DNA of 64,000 nucleotides, taken from the NCBI GenBank assembly GCA_025666215.1, contig CP102593.1:757001-821000 (forward strand). Direction: 5' to 3'. A program made the position numbers and the translations under genes. Each line of letters opens with the position of its first letter. Position 1 is the first letter of the stretch. This DNA is from Xanthomonas campestris pv. phormiicola. GTDB lineage: Bacteria > Pseudomonadota > Gammaproteobacteria > Xanthomonadales > Xanthomonadaceae. This document shows, in pieces, positions 1 to 8,015 of this stretch. The notes beneath the pieces were generated by a model. The model saw only the letters and a program-made list of their open reading frames with translations. It ran no database searches and was not told where the DNA came from.

Positions 1-1732
1 TGCCACGCTGGAGTCGACGAGACCGGGGACGCCGTCGCGCAGCGTTGCAAGCGCGGGACGCCTGCGCAGCGCGTTGCTCGTGGTCTGCCTGGTGTTGCCG
101 GCATTGGCGGCGGCCGCGCCTGGCACCGCGGACGCGCCGCCGCCGCGCGCCGAGCTCGACCGCCTGTTCGAGCAGGCCATGACCCGCTACCGGCTGCCGG
201 GGTTGGCAGTCGGCGTGATCGACAACGGCGAAGTGGTCTACACGCGCAGCGCCGGCGAGCTGCGTGCCGGCAGCGGCGAGCGCATCGATGGCGCGACGCT
301 GTTCAAGATCGCCTCCAACAGCAAGGCGATGACCACCGCATTGCTGGCGCGGCTGGTCGATGCCGGCAAGCTGCGCTGGGACGATCCGGTCACCAGGTAT
401 GTGCCGGAATTGCGCATGTACGATCCGTGGGTCACGCGCAACATCCAGGTGCGCGACCTGCTGATCCACAACAGCGGCCTGGGCCTGGGCGCCGGCGATC
501 TGATGCTGTGGCCGGAACCCAACGCGTTCGCCCGCGCCGACATCATCGCCGGGCTGGCCTACCTGAAGCCGACCCACAGCTTCCGCGCGCACTACGCCTA
601 CGACAACCTGCTGTACGTGGTCGCGGGCGAAGTGGCCGCGCGCGCCGGCGGCAAGCCCTACGAGCAACTGCTGCGCGAGCAGGTGTTCGCGCCGCTGGGC
701 ATGCGCCGCTGCCAGGTCGGCGCCTGGGAGCGCGACGCGGTCGGCAACGTCGCCCAGCCGCATATGCGCCAGGGTGAGGCCAACGTCGTGGTGCGCGCGG
801 ACCCGGCGCGGATCGCGGATACGCCGTCGATGGCGGCTGGCGGCGTGCGCTGCAGTCTCGACGACATGCTGACCTGGATGCGCGCCTGGCTGTCGCCCGA
901 CACCGGCGCTGTGCCCTGGCTGTCGCCGGCGCAGCGCCAGGCGCTATGGACGCTGCACACGCCGATGCCGATCTCCGCGCAGATGCGCGACTGGGACGGC
1001 ACGCGCCTGTACGGCTATGGCTACGGCTGGCGCCTGTCCGACGTGGACGGGCAGTGGCAGGTCGCGCACACCGGCACCTTGATGGGCATGTATTCGGCGC
1101 TGGTGCTGCTGCCGGATCGGCGCAGTGGCTTCGTCATCCTCAGCAATGGCGAGGGCGGCGAAATGCGGACCGTGTTGGGCGAGGCGCTGCTCAAGCAGTT
1201 CACCCGTCCCGGCGAGCGTGCGCTGGATGTCGTGCACTACGCCACGTTGCTCGAACGCGCGCGTGCGCAGGCCGACAAGGCGGCGCCTGCCGCAGTGGAG
1301 ACGTCTGCGCGCACACCGGTCGCCAGCGCCGCCTCGCGCGATCGGCAAGGCGTGTGGCGCGATCCGTGGTTCGGCGAGGTCGTGCTCTGCCCGCAGCAGG
1401 GACTGCTGCGCTTCCAGGCGCGCAAGTCGCCGCTGCTGCGCGGCCGGGTCCTGCAGGCCGGCGCGCGCTGGCTGGTGGACTGGGACGACGCCAGCGTCGA
1501 TGCCGAGCCGTGGCTGGACTTCGCTGTCGGTGCCGACGGCGTGCAACGGATGCAACTGGCGCATGTCGATCCGAACGCGGATTTCAGCTACGACTATGCC
1601 GATCTGGCGTTCGTGCGGGTGGGATCCTGTCCCGATCGTGTGGGAGGGATTTCAGTCCCGACGCTTTGGCGGAAAAGCCTGCCGGGACTGAAGCCGCTCC
1701 CACCACAACCCTCTCGTTCACCAGGATTCTAG
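1..1732 (+). CDS. Serine hydrolase of the beta-lactamase/penicillin-binding protein fold, 5' end outside the window
   Basis: The reading frame is open from base 2 without a convincing start, so the true start probably lies before the window; a TTG at 74 is the first in-window candidate. A hydrophobic, alanine-rich stretch right after it looks like a signal peptide, implying export to the periplasm. Counting from the TTG, the catalytic SxxK motif is SNSK (residues 81-84), the YxN motif is YDN (176-178) and a late HTG replaces KTG, as in class C/esterase-like members. A poorly conserved beta-rich C-terminal region of the DUF3471 type follows. The family includes class C beta-lactamases, DD-peptidases and D-aminopeptidases, so the substrate cannot be named. 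The last ~35 codons are made of a dispersed palindromic repeat (1640-1703), so the original C-terminus may have been shorter. Confidence 0.85.
   Translation, partial: ATLESTRPGTPSRSVASAGRLRSALLVVCLVLPALAAAAPGTADAPPPRAELDRLFEQAMTRYRLPGLAVGVIDNGEVVYTRSAGELRAGSGERIDGATLFKIASNSKAMTTALLARLVDAGKLRWDDPVTRYVPELRMYDPWVTRNIQVRDLLIHNSGLGLGAGDLMLWPEPNAFARADIIAGLAYLKPTHSFRAHYAYDNLLYVVAGEVAARAGGKPYEQLLREQVFAPLGMRRCQVGAWERDAVGNVAQPHMRQGEANVVVRADPARIADTPSMAAGGVRCSLDDMLTWMRAWLSPDTGAVPWLSPAQRQALWTLHTPMPISAQMRDWDGTRLYGYGYGWRLSDVDGQWQVAHTGTLMGMYSALVLLPDRRSGFVILSNGEGGEMRTVLGEALLKQFTRPGERALDVVHYATLLERARAQADKAAPAAVETSARTPVASAASRDRQGVWRDPWFGEVVLCPQQGLLRFQARKSPLLRGRVLQAGARWLVDWDDASVDAEPWLDFAVGADGVQRMQLAHVDPNADFSYDYADLAFVRVGSCPDRVGGISVPTLWRKSLPGLKPLPPQPSRSPGF
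1640..1703. repeat. REP-like palindromic repeat inside a coding 3' end
   Basis: An imperfect inverted repeat starts GTGGGAGGGATTTCAGTCCC and ends GGGACTGAAGCCGCTCCCAC, with a ~24-base centre. A related half-copy starts at 25333. It overlaps the final codons of the upstream serine hydrolase and could also act as a terminator-like hairpin. Confidence 0.75.
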
Positions 1733-1787
1733 ATACTGCTGTTGCTTGCGCTTGCCGCTCACTGTCAGATGCCCCGGAATCTTCTCC

Positions 1788-2597
1788 ATGACCCGACGCT
1801 TTCCCCCTCCCGCATCGCCCCGCATCCGCTGGCTGGCACCGCTGGCGCTGGTCGCCCTGCTCGGCGCCTGCGCGCACGCGCCGCAGCGCAATCCGCTGGC
1901 CGAGTGGGTGCCGTCGCCGAACCAGGATCTGCGCCGGCCGATCCTGATCGTGATCCATTACACCGACCAGGACTCGGTGCAGCGCAGCCTGGACACGCTG
2001 CGTTCGCACAACAGCAAGGGCAAGGTCAGTGCGCATTACCTGATCGGTCGCGACGGCAAGCGCTACCAGCTGGTCAGCGACGAGCGCCGCGCCTGGCATG
2101 GCGGCGCCGGGCGCTGGGGCACGATCACCGACATCAACTCCGCCTCGATCGGCATCGAGCTGGACAACGACGGCAAGACCCCGTTCGCCGCCGCGCAGAT
2201 CGACAGCCTGCTGCTGTTGCTGGAGGACCTGTGCACGCGCCTGCGCATCCCGCGCACGCAGGTGGTCGGGCACGAGGACTTCGCACCCACGCGCAAGGTC
2301 GATCCGGGGCCGCTGTTTCCGTGGAAGCGCCTCGCCGACGCCGGTTTCGGCCGCTGGCCCGCCGCGGACACGCCGCCGGCGCCGCCCGGCTTCGACCCGT
2401 GGCAGGCGCTGGCGCTGATCGGCTATCCGATCGACGACCGCGCGGCCACGCTGCGCGCCTTCCACCACCATTACCGCGGCAACGACGCCACCGCGTTCGA
2501 TGCCGAGGACCTGCGCATTCTCTATGCACTGACCCAGCCGGCGCAGGCGCGACCGCAGCCGCAGCCGACCCCGGCGCAGGAACAGGACGTGCCGTAG
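1788..2597 (+). CDS. amiD: N-acetylmuramoyl-L-alanine amidase lipoprotein, AmiD-like
   Basis: This is a zinc amidase (Amidase_2/AmpD family) that cuts the bond between N-acetylmuramic acid and the stem peptide. The ATG at 1788 is chosen over an upstream TTG because it yields a clean lipoprotein signal: a basic N-terminus, a hydrophobic run, and lipobox LGAC with Cys28. That places it as a membrane-anchored lipoprotein, like E. coli AmiD and unlike cytoplasmic AmpD. Expected zinc ligands are visible as VIHYT, GHED and DPGP, and the family's WHGG pocket motif is present. The mature enzyme has about 240 residues. It lies 56 bases after the serine hydrolase, so the two cell-wall genes may be co-transcribed. 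The symbol follows domain and lipobox architecture rather than a search. Confidence 0.85.
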   Translation: MTRRFPPPASPRIRWLAPLALVALLGACAHAPQRNPLAEWVPSPNQDLRRPILIVIHYTDQDSVQRSLDTLRSHNSKGKVSAHYLIGRDGKRYQLVSDERRAWHGGAGRWGTITDINSASIGIELDNDGKTPFAAAQIDSLLLLLEDLCTRLRIPRTQVVGHEDFAPTRKVDPGPLFPWKRLADAGFGRWPAADTPPAPPGFDPWQALALIGYPIDDRAATLRAFHHHYRGNDATAFDAEDLRILYALTQPAQARPQPQPTPAQEQDVP

Positions 2598-2728
2598 CGT
2601 TGCCGGGTCGTCCGGCACTGCATGCAGGCGACCACGCCTGTGGCGCCGCGCCGACCTGGCGCGGCATCCATTGGAGCCAACGTGTTCTTGGTAGCATGAG
2701 CGCGCCAAGAACTCCAAAGGACGCAGTG

Positions 2729-3646
2729 ATGAGGCTCGCAAAGACAGCCCTGTGGGCGGCAACGCTCCTGTTGATCGGCGGTTGCACGGACAAGCACGCC
2801 GACCCCGCGCCGGCAGGCACGCAGGCGCAACCCGCGGCGACCGCTGCCGCCGCGCCTGCACCCGCGTCCGCGGCCGCGCAACCCGAGCCGGTCGGCGTCG
2901 AGGTACCGGCGCCCGGGCAGGTGCTCGCCGATATCTATGGCATGAAGGGCGACGGCTCGGCGTCCTACACGATCGACAACAACGCCCTGGCCAGCTTCTG
3001 GTACGGCTATCGCTTCGACCTCGGCGGCAAGCACTACTACACCGGCTTCGCCAATGCGGGTCCGGAGAAGTACGGCAAGTCGGAGGAAGAGAACACCCCG
3101 GATCCGGCCGTCGGCGTGAGCATCAGCCAGGCCACCTATGTGCTCGACAGCACGGACGGCAAGCCGACCTGGACGCTGTTCCATGCGCAACGCTGGGTTG
3201 GCGATTTCGGCGGCAACGAGAAGGCCGATACGCTGGACCAGAAGCGCAAACCGCAGAGCACCGAGAGCAAGGACGGCCACTTGCTGCTGGCGCTGCCGAC
3301 CACGCGCTTCGCCGACGGCATCACCAGCTCCGGCTTCGCCGTGTTCACCTTCGACCCGAACAAGAACGACCTGGGCGACTACAAGGGTTGGGTCTACCTG
3401 GGCACCGTGGCCAGCGGCGAGGACAACGGCGCGGCCTGCGACGATCAGGGCACCATGAAGTGCGCGTCCAGCACCGGCACGCTGAGCTTCGAACCCGGCA
3501 CCGGGCCGCTGCCGGGCCTGCGCGTGGCCATGAGCGGCACCGCCATCGCCGGCCCCGGCAAGGTCCGCACGCTCGGCCCCGCCGACGTGGCGACCTATAC
3601 CTACGACCCGGCCAAGGGCAAGTACACGCCGCCGCTGGATCGCTGA
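2729..3646 (+). CDS. Lipoprotein of unknown fold, candidate immunity protein for a type IV effector
   Basis: A 305-residue protein with lipobox IGGC at the end of a short signal peptide, then an Ala/Pro-rich linker and a folded domain from about residue 65. The ATG at 2729 is preceded by AAAGG; an in-frame ATG at 2696 would place eleven extra residues before the signal. The domain is clearly paralogous to the product of 4050-4835: both share GKHYYTGFA, FTFDPNKN, LGDY with GWVY, and SGTAIAGPG. I do not recognise the family. Its place just upstream of two peptidoglycan-attacking XVIPCD effectors, and its probable periplasmic lipoprotein location, fit an immunity protein protecting the producer's wall. 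That role is inferred from position, not from a motif. Confidence 0.6.
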   Translation: MRLAKTALWAATLLLIGGCTDKHADPAPAGTQAQPAATAAAAPAPASAAAQPEPVGVEVPAPGQVLADIYGMKGDGSASYTIDNNALASFWYGYRFDLGGKHYYTGFANAGPEKYGKSEEENTPDPAVGVSISQATYVLDSTDGKPTWTLFHAQRWVGDFGGNEKADTLDQKRKPQSTESKDGHLLLALPTTRFADGITSSGFAVFTFDPNKNDLGDYKGWVYLGTVASGEDNGAACDDQGTMKCASSTGTLSFEPGTGPLPGLRVAMSGTAIAGPGKVRTLGPADVATYTYDPAKGKYTPPLDR

Positions 3647-4049
3647 ACACCCGCCGACCGGCCCGCGCCGCGGCCGGTCGGAGGCAGGCGCGGAGGGGCG
3701 CTGCCCGCTGGTAGCCGGCAATGGAACTGGGTAAGATGCCGGCACGGGGCCTGATGATCAGGCGAGTCATTCGCGAGCGGCAATGGATGCTGCACTCGCC
3801 CGAAATGCCGGAGTGGATCGCCGGCTTGCGGTTCGCCATGCGCGAACGCCATCACCGCCCCTGCTTTGGGGCCGGATTGCAATCCACCGTTCTCTGTCCG
3901 AAGCCGCGCCTGCGAGGAGTTCTTCGTCCGCGTAGGTCGCGCTGTGTCTGCGATGCGCAAGAGGGCGGCATCCGGATACGGCGGCGTGGCGTGTCGGGAT
4001 TTTCAGGAGTGTTTTTCGGCTTCTTCAACGAATACAGGATGTTCTGCAC
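3647..4049 (+). other. Intergenic stretch between two paralogs
   Basis: No convincing gene is seen in these 403 bases. One open frame (3721-4080) overruns the next gene's start, has no signal or recognisable domain and looks incidental. The stretch presumably holds the promoter of the 4050 gene, but I cannot point to clear -35/-10 boxes. Confidence 0.5.
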
Positions 4050-4835
4050 ATGTCCAATGACAACAAGCTCGCCGTCGTGACCGAAGCGCCGCCCTATCCG
4101 GGCAGCGTGCTGTATCTGATCTACGGGATCGACGGCGATGGCGCCCTCTCGTACGAAATCGACAACGGCGCCGTGGCCAGCTTCTGGTGCGGCCAGCATT
4201 TCGATCTGGGCGGCAAGCACTATTACACCGGTTTCGCCTACGCAACGCGCGGCAGGTACGGCAACGACGACGAGGAAACCTTTCCCGGTCCGGACGACAG
4301 CGTTTCGCTCAGCCAGGCCACCTTCGTCCTGACCGACCCCGGCAGCGAGCGGCCGTGGATGGTCTTCCACGCACAGCGCTACGTCGGCGCCTTTGGCAGT
4401 TACGAGCGCGCCGATGCGCTCGACGAGACGCGCAAGCCGCAGCAGCACGTGCTGGACAACGGCCACCTGCTGCTGGCGGTGCCGACTTCCAGCTTCGCCA
4501 ACGGCGTCACCAGCGCCGGCTTCGCGCTATTCACCTTCGACCCGAACAAGAACGAGCTGGGCGACTACCAGGGCTGGGTGTACCGGGGAACGGTCGCGGC
4601 TGGCGAGGACAACGAGGCCAGCAGCGACGAAGAAGGCGTCGTCCCTCACGTTTCCAGCGTCGGCACGCTGCGTTTCGAGACGATACCGGGCGAACCCATG
4701 CCTGCTCTGCGCGTGGCGCTGAGCGGCACCGCGATCGCAGGTCCCGGCAGGGCGCGCATGCTCGATGCATCCGACGCGGTGGTCTATGCGTACGACCAGG
4801 CGAGCGGACAGTACCTGCCGAAAGATGGCCCATGA
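4050..4835 (+). CDS. Paralog of the 2729 lipoprotein lacking a signal peptide, candidate immunity protein
   Basis: A 261-residue protein whose body aligns end to end with the lipoprotein at 2729 (shared GKHYYTGFA, FTFDPNKN and SGTAIAGPG). Unlike its neighbour it starts directly at the conserved domain: no hydrophobic signal or lipobox is visible, and no upstream in-frame start adds one. It would therefore stay in the cytoplasm unless the start is wrong. It precedes the effector at 5003 by 167 bases on the same strand. The likely history is tandem duplication of an immunity-type gene with loss of export in one copy; alternatively it protects the cytoplasm or is drifting toward a pseudogene, although its frame is intact. 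Function unproven. Confidence 0.6.
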   Translation: MSNDNKLAVVTEAPPYPGSVLYLIYGIDGDGALSYEIDNGAVASFWCGQHFDLGGKHYYTGFAYATRGRYGNDDEETFPGPDDSVSLSQATFVLTDPGSERPWMVFHAQRYVGAFGSYERADALDETRKPQQHVLDNGHLLLAVPTSSFANGVTSAGFALFTFDPNKNELGDYQGWVYRGTVAAGEDNEASSDEEGVVPHVSSVGTLRFETIPGEPMPALRVALSGTAIAGPGRARMLDASDAVVYAYDQASGQYLPKDGP

Positions 4836-5002
4836 ATCCACCGGCGCGCCGATCCGCCGATCGACGCACCGGCAGCAGCAAGAACGCATTCCCCGCAGTA
4901 CCCGAATTGTTTTGTTGACCGCGCACTAACAAGCTCACGGACGAGCTCGGTTGACCTTGTCGGCGCACGCCGCCGTATATCAACCTCAAGGAGTAACACG
5001 AG

Positions 5003-6979
5003 ATGGCACGCGATTACACGAAGGCCGAGAACCTCGACATCATCGAGCGTGAGGCCAAGGAACGCCACATTCCGGTCGACGATTTCATGCGTTTCGCCTA
5101 TATCGAAACCGGCGGCAAGTTCAACGAGCAGGCCAGCCGCGGCCCGAACAGCGCCAAGGGCCTGTTCCAGTTCACCCCCGGCACCGCAGCGGCCTACGGC
5201 ATCAGCGGCCGCGAACTGGATGCAGTGGCCAATACCGACGCCGCGGCGCGTCTGTACCAGGACAACCAGCATTCGCTGACCCGGCAGCACGACAAGGACC
5301 ACCGTCCGTACCTGTCCGGCAAGCCGCAGCCCGATGGCCTGGACATGTACATGGCGCACCAGCAGGGCGCCGGCGGCTACCGCTCGATCCAGGCCGCGGT
5401 CGCCACCGGCAGCTTCGCGCGCGAAGACACGCGTCCGAACATCCTCAACAACGTGCCGCGCGAAAAGGATGCGGCCGGGGCCAAGCAGTTCGAGGCCTAC
5501 ACCGGATCTTCGCTGGCCGAGTTCAAGAAGATGTCCGACCAGGACATGGCCAAGACGTTCCTGAAGTACTGGGACACCAAGTTCGACCACATTGCGATCC
5601 CGGAAAAGGGCATCAAGCCGGTCGCCGAGGGTCATGCCCCGCAGCCGGTCCCGGCGGGTCGCATGCAGCCGCATGCGCCCGTGCATCCGGCCGCACATCC
5701 GGCCACGACCGCCAAGCAGGACGGCCACGACGGGATCAAGCTCACCGCCGCGTACGAGATGGGCATCAAGTACGACGACGTGAAGTACGCGATCAACATC
5801 AAGGACCACAAGCTTTCCCACCCCGGCGTGGACGGCAAGCATCTGGAGCAGGGCTACATCGACTGCTCCGGCTGGGTGACCGAGCTGCAGAACAAGACGA
5901 TGCTGGAGATCAACCGGAAAGCCGGCCACGAGGTGTTCGGCCAAAAGGATCTGCTGACGCAAGGTATGGTCGGCTCCGGCGACATCGTCAAGAAGGCCTC
6001 CCTCAGTTCCGGCGCGCTGCTGCAGGGCCAGGACGTGTTCAAGCCCGGCGCGCTGAAGGAAGGCATGGTCATCGGCGTCGATGCCAAACACAAATCGGGC
6101 CATGACTACTGGCACGGCATCGACCACATCATGATGGTGGTGCGCGATCCCAAGAGCGGCGAACTGCTGATCAGCCAGTCCAGCGGCAGCAAGGGCGTCA
6201 ACACCATGCCGTTGGATGACTATCTGGCCAGCCACAAGAACGCCAAGCTGTTCGCGGCCGATCCGCTGGCCAAGGCACGCGACCTGCTGCAGGACAGGCA
6301 GCAGACGCAGTCGCAGTCGCAGACGCACGGCCAAGGCCATGACGCGCGCACCTCGCTGAAGCCGGGCGAGCAGGGCCCCGACGTGAAGGCGATGCAGCAG
6401 AGCCTGATCGAGCTCGGCATCAAGGACAACAGCGGCAAGTTGCTGACCGGCACCGGCTACTACGGCGACAAGACCAGGGAAGTGGTGGCCAACCTGCAGC
6501 GCGAGAAGGGCATCGAGCCGACCGGCGTCGCCGACAAGCTCACCCTCGATGCGCTGAGCAAGCTGCAGACCCAGGGCAGGACCGAGGCCAAGCCCAACCC
6601 GGCCGCCGCCGAGGCGCAGCGTGCCGACAATCCGCTGTTCACCCAGGCGCTGGAGAAGCTGCAGAAACAGGGACCGAACGGCGGTTTCAACAGCCGCGAG
6701 GAAATGCAGCGTGCGGCCGGGCAGGTGGCGTTCGAGGCCAAGGTGGGCGGCATGTCGCGCATCGACGACGTGGTCCACAGCACCGACGGCAAGGGTCTGA
6801 TCGCGGTGGAGCGCAATCCCAACAACCCGCACGACGTGAACCGCGCCTACGTGGACAAGCAGCATGCCGCCACGGTGCCGCTGGAACAGAGCCAGCAGCA
6901 GCTGGCAGCGGAAACCCAGCGGCAGGCGCAGGAGCAGACCCAGGATCAGCGCACCCAGACGCAATCGCCGACGCGCTGA
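5003..6979 (+). CDS. Type IV secretion (X-T4SS) effector: lytic transglycosylase + NlpC/P60-like + PG-binding + XVIPCD
   Basis: A 658-residue multidomain wall hydrolase. Residues ~5-140 form a lysozyme-like SLT domain with candidate catalytic Glu35 (YIETGG) and GLFQF at 53-57. Residues ~245-420 resemble an NlpC/P60 cysteine peptidase, with candidate Cys288 in YIDCSGW and His375 in GIDHIMMVV. Residues ~450-522 are a PG_binding_1 domain. Residues ~541-630 are the XVIPCD signal (starts ADNPLF, contains MSRIDD and NPNNPHDVNRAYV) with the typical Gln-rich tail to the end. XVIPCD proteins are recruited by VirD4 of the Xanthomonas bacteria-killing type IV system and injected into rival Gram-negatives, so this would cut glycan and possibly peptide bonds in the target periplasm. 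There is no signal peptide, as expected. A GGAG sequence lies before the ATG. Immunity is probably provided by the upstream paralogs. The cysteine-peptidase assignment is the least certain part. Confidence 0.88.
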   Translation: MARDYTKAENLDIIEREAKERHIPVDDFMRFAYIETGGKFNEQASRGPNSAKGLFQFTPGTAAAYGISGRELDAVANTDAAARLYQDNQHSLTRQHDKDHRPYLSGKPQPDGLDMYMAHQQGAGGYRSIQAAVATGSFAREDTRPNILNNVPREKDAAGAKQFEAYTGSSLAEFKKMSDQDMAKTFLKYWDTKFDHIAIPEKGIKPVAEGHAPQPVPAGRMQPHAPVHPAAHPATTAKQDGHDGIKLTAAYEMGIKYDDVKYAINIKDHKLSHPGVDGKHLEQGYIDCSGWVTELQNKTMLEINRKAGHEVFGQKDLLTQGMVGSGDIVKKASLSSGALLQGQDVFKPGALKEGMVIGVDAKHKSGHDYWHGIDHIMMVVRDPKSGELLISQSSGSKGVNTMPLDDYLASHKNAKLFAADPLAKARDLLQDRQQTQSQSQTHGQGHDARTSLKPGEQGPDVKAMQQSLIELGIKDNSGKLLTGTGYYGDKTREVVANLQREKGIEPTGVADKLTLDALSKLQTQGRTEAKPNPAAAEAQRADNPLFTQALEKLQKQGPNGGFNSREEMQRAAGQVAFEAKVGGMSRIDDVVHSTDGKGLIAVERNPNNPHDVNRAYVDKQHAATVPLEQSQQQLAAETQRQAQEQTQDQRTQTQSPTR

Positions 6980-7414
6980 CCCGCATCGCCGGCGGCGGCG
7001 GCCACCGACAGGCGGGTCGGATGGCAGCCGATGCCCGGCCGGTCACCGATCGGGCTGGCGTCCGGCGCGCGCTCGAAGCGGCCTGACTCCTCCGTCTACC
7101 GACGCCCGTGTCGGGGATTGGGTGTTGTGCGCGAAGTGACCGAGCGTGCGCGCGAAGTCGATTTGCGGACGTGGGCGTGTTTCACGCGATGGTGTTCTGG
7201 CTGCCATCTTCCTCGTCCGCGCGTCGCGACCGAAGTCGCTCACACCGTGAAGGCGCTTCGCGACTGTTTTCGAAACGCTGTCGGCAGCCTGTCTGCGTTG
7301 TTTGAACGCCCGTGTAGCGGTGTCGTGGCGATCCGGCGATCCGATGGACACGGTTTCGACGATCGTTTAGAACTTCCCTCCCTTACATGCATCACCACAA
7401 GGCGAATTCCAACA
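6980..7414 (+). other. Intergenic stretch between effector units
   Basis: These 435 bases can be read as an open frame running into the next lipoprotein gene, but the upstream part lacks protein-like composition and any domain. I see no gene, RNA or clear terminator. It separates the first effector from the second immunity/effector pair and probably contains the latter's promoter. Confidence 0.5.
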
Positions 7415-7966
7415 GTGGCCATCGTCAAGCTTCTTCCCCTTTCCTGCCTGTTCGCGCTCTGCGGTCTGACCGCGGCGTGCAACGGCGGGTCTTCCGCGCC
7501 GGCGCCGGCTGCGGCATCCGCTGCCGCTGCTACTGCGCCAGCGTCGGCGTCGGCACCGCCCGCAGGCGATGCGCCTGCGGCGAATGCGCAAGCGCCGAGC
7601 GCGCCGTCCACCCAGGCGGATGCCGCCGCCGCACCATCCAAACCTTCAGGAGAAAACGTCGTGCTGCGACCTTCCTATGACGCCTGCATCAGCGCCGCCG
7701 CCGGCGTGACCCCGACGATGCAGGACTGCATCGACACCGAATACGCCTACCAGGATGGCCGCCTGAACACGGTCTACAAGGCGCTGATGGCCAAGCTGGG
7801 CGATGCGGAAAAGAACGCGCTGCGCGAGCAGCAGCGCAAGTGGATCGCCGATCGCGACGAGAAGTGTTTCTACGATCCCGACAGCGGGCAGGCGGGGCGC
7901 GTGGATGCCGCCGAATGCCGTCTCGACATGACCGCCAAGCGCGCCGACGAACTGGAAGCGCGCTGA
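7415..7966 (+). CDS. LprI-type lysozyme-inhibitor lipoprotein, probable immunity protein
   Basis: A 183-residue protein. The GTG at 7415 is chosen because it gives a tidy lipoprotein signal ending in TAAC (Cys22), with an AAGG about 12 bases upstream. An Ala/Ser/Pro-rich linker follows to about residue 80. The C-terminal ~100 residues match the LprI/DUF1311 pattern: paired cysteines in YDACISAAAG and MQDCIDTE, the QQRKWIADRDEKC stretch and a final AECR. LprI-family proteins block lysozyme-like enzymes in the periplasm. The gene ends 49 bases before the lysozyme-like effector at 8016 on the same strand, the usual layout for an immunity-effector pair of the Xanthomonas type IV system. Domain call strong; pairing inferred from adjacency and matching chemistry. 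Confidence 0.82.
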   Translation: MAIVKLLPLSCLFALCGLTAACNGGSSAPAPAAASAAAATAPASASAPPAGDAPAANAQAPSAPSTQADAAAAPSKPSGENVVLRPSYDACISAAAGVTPTMQDCIDTEYAYQDGRLNTVYKALMAKLGDAEKNALREQQRKWIADRDEKCFYDPDSGQAGRVDAAECRLDMTAKRADELEAR

Positions 7967-8015
7967 TTGCTGCAGTGGTTTTTGCGATGAACTTTTTTAG
8001 ACAAGGAGATGGACG

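Noticed and set aside
3721..4080. 118-codon frame between the two paralogs
   Set aside because: It overruns the start of the better-supported 4050 gene and has no signal or domain.
4784..6964. Long minus-strand open frame opposite the first effector
   Set aside because: Low-complexity composition without domains; the plus-strand protein has clear SLT, PG-binding and XVIPCD parts.
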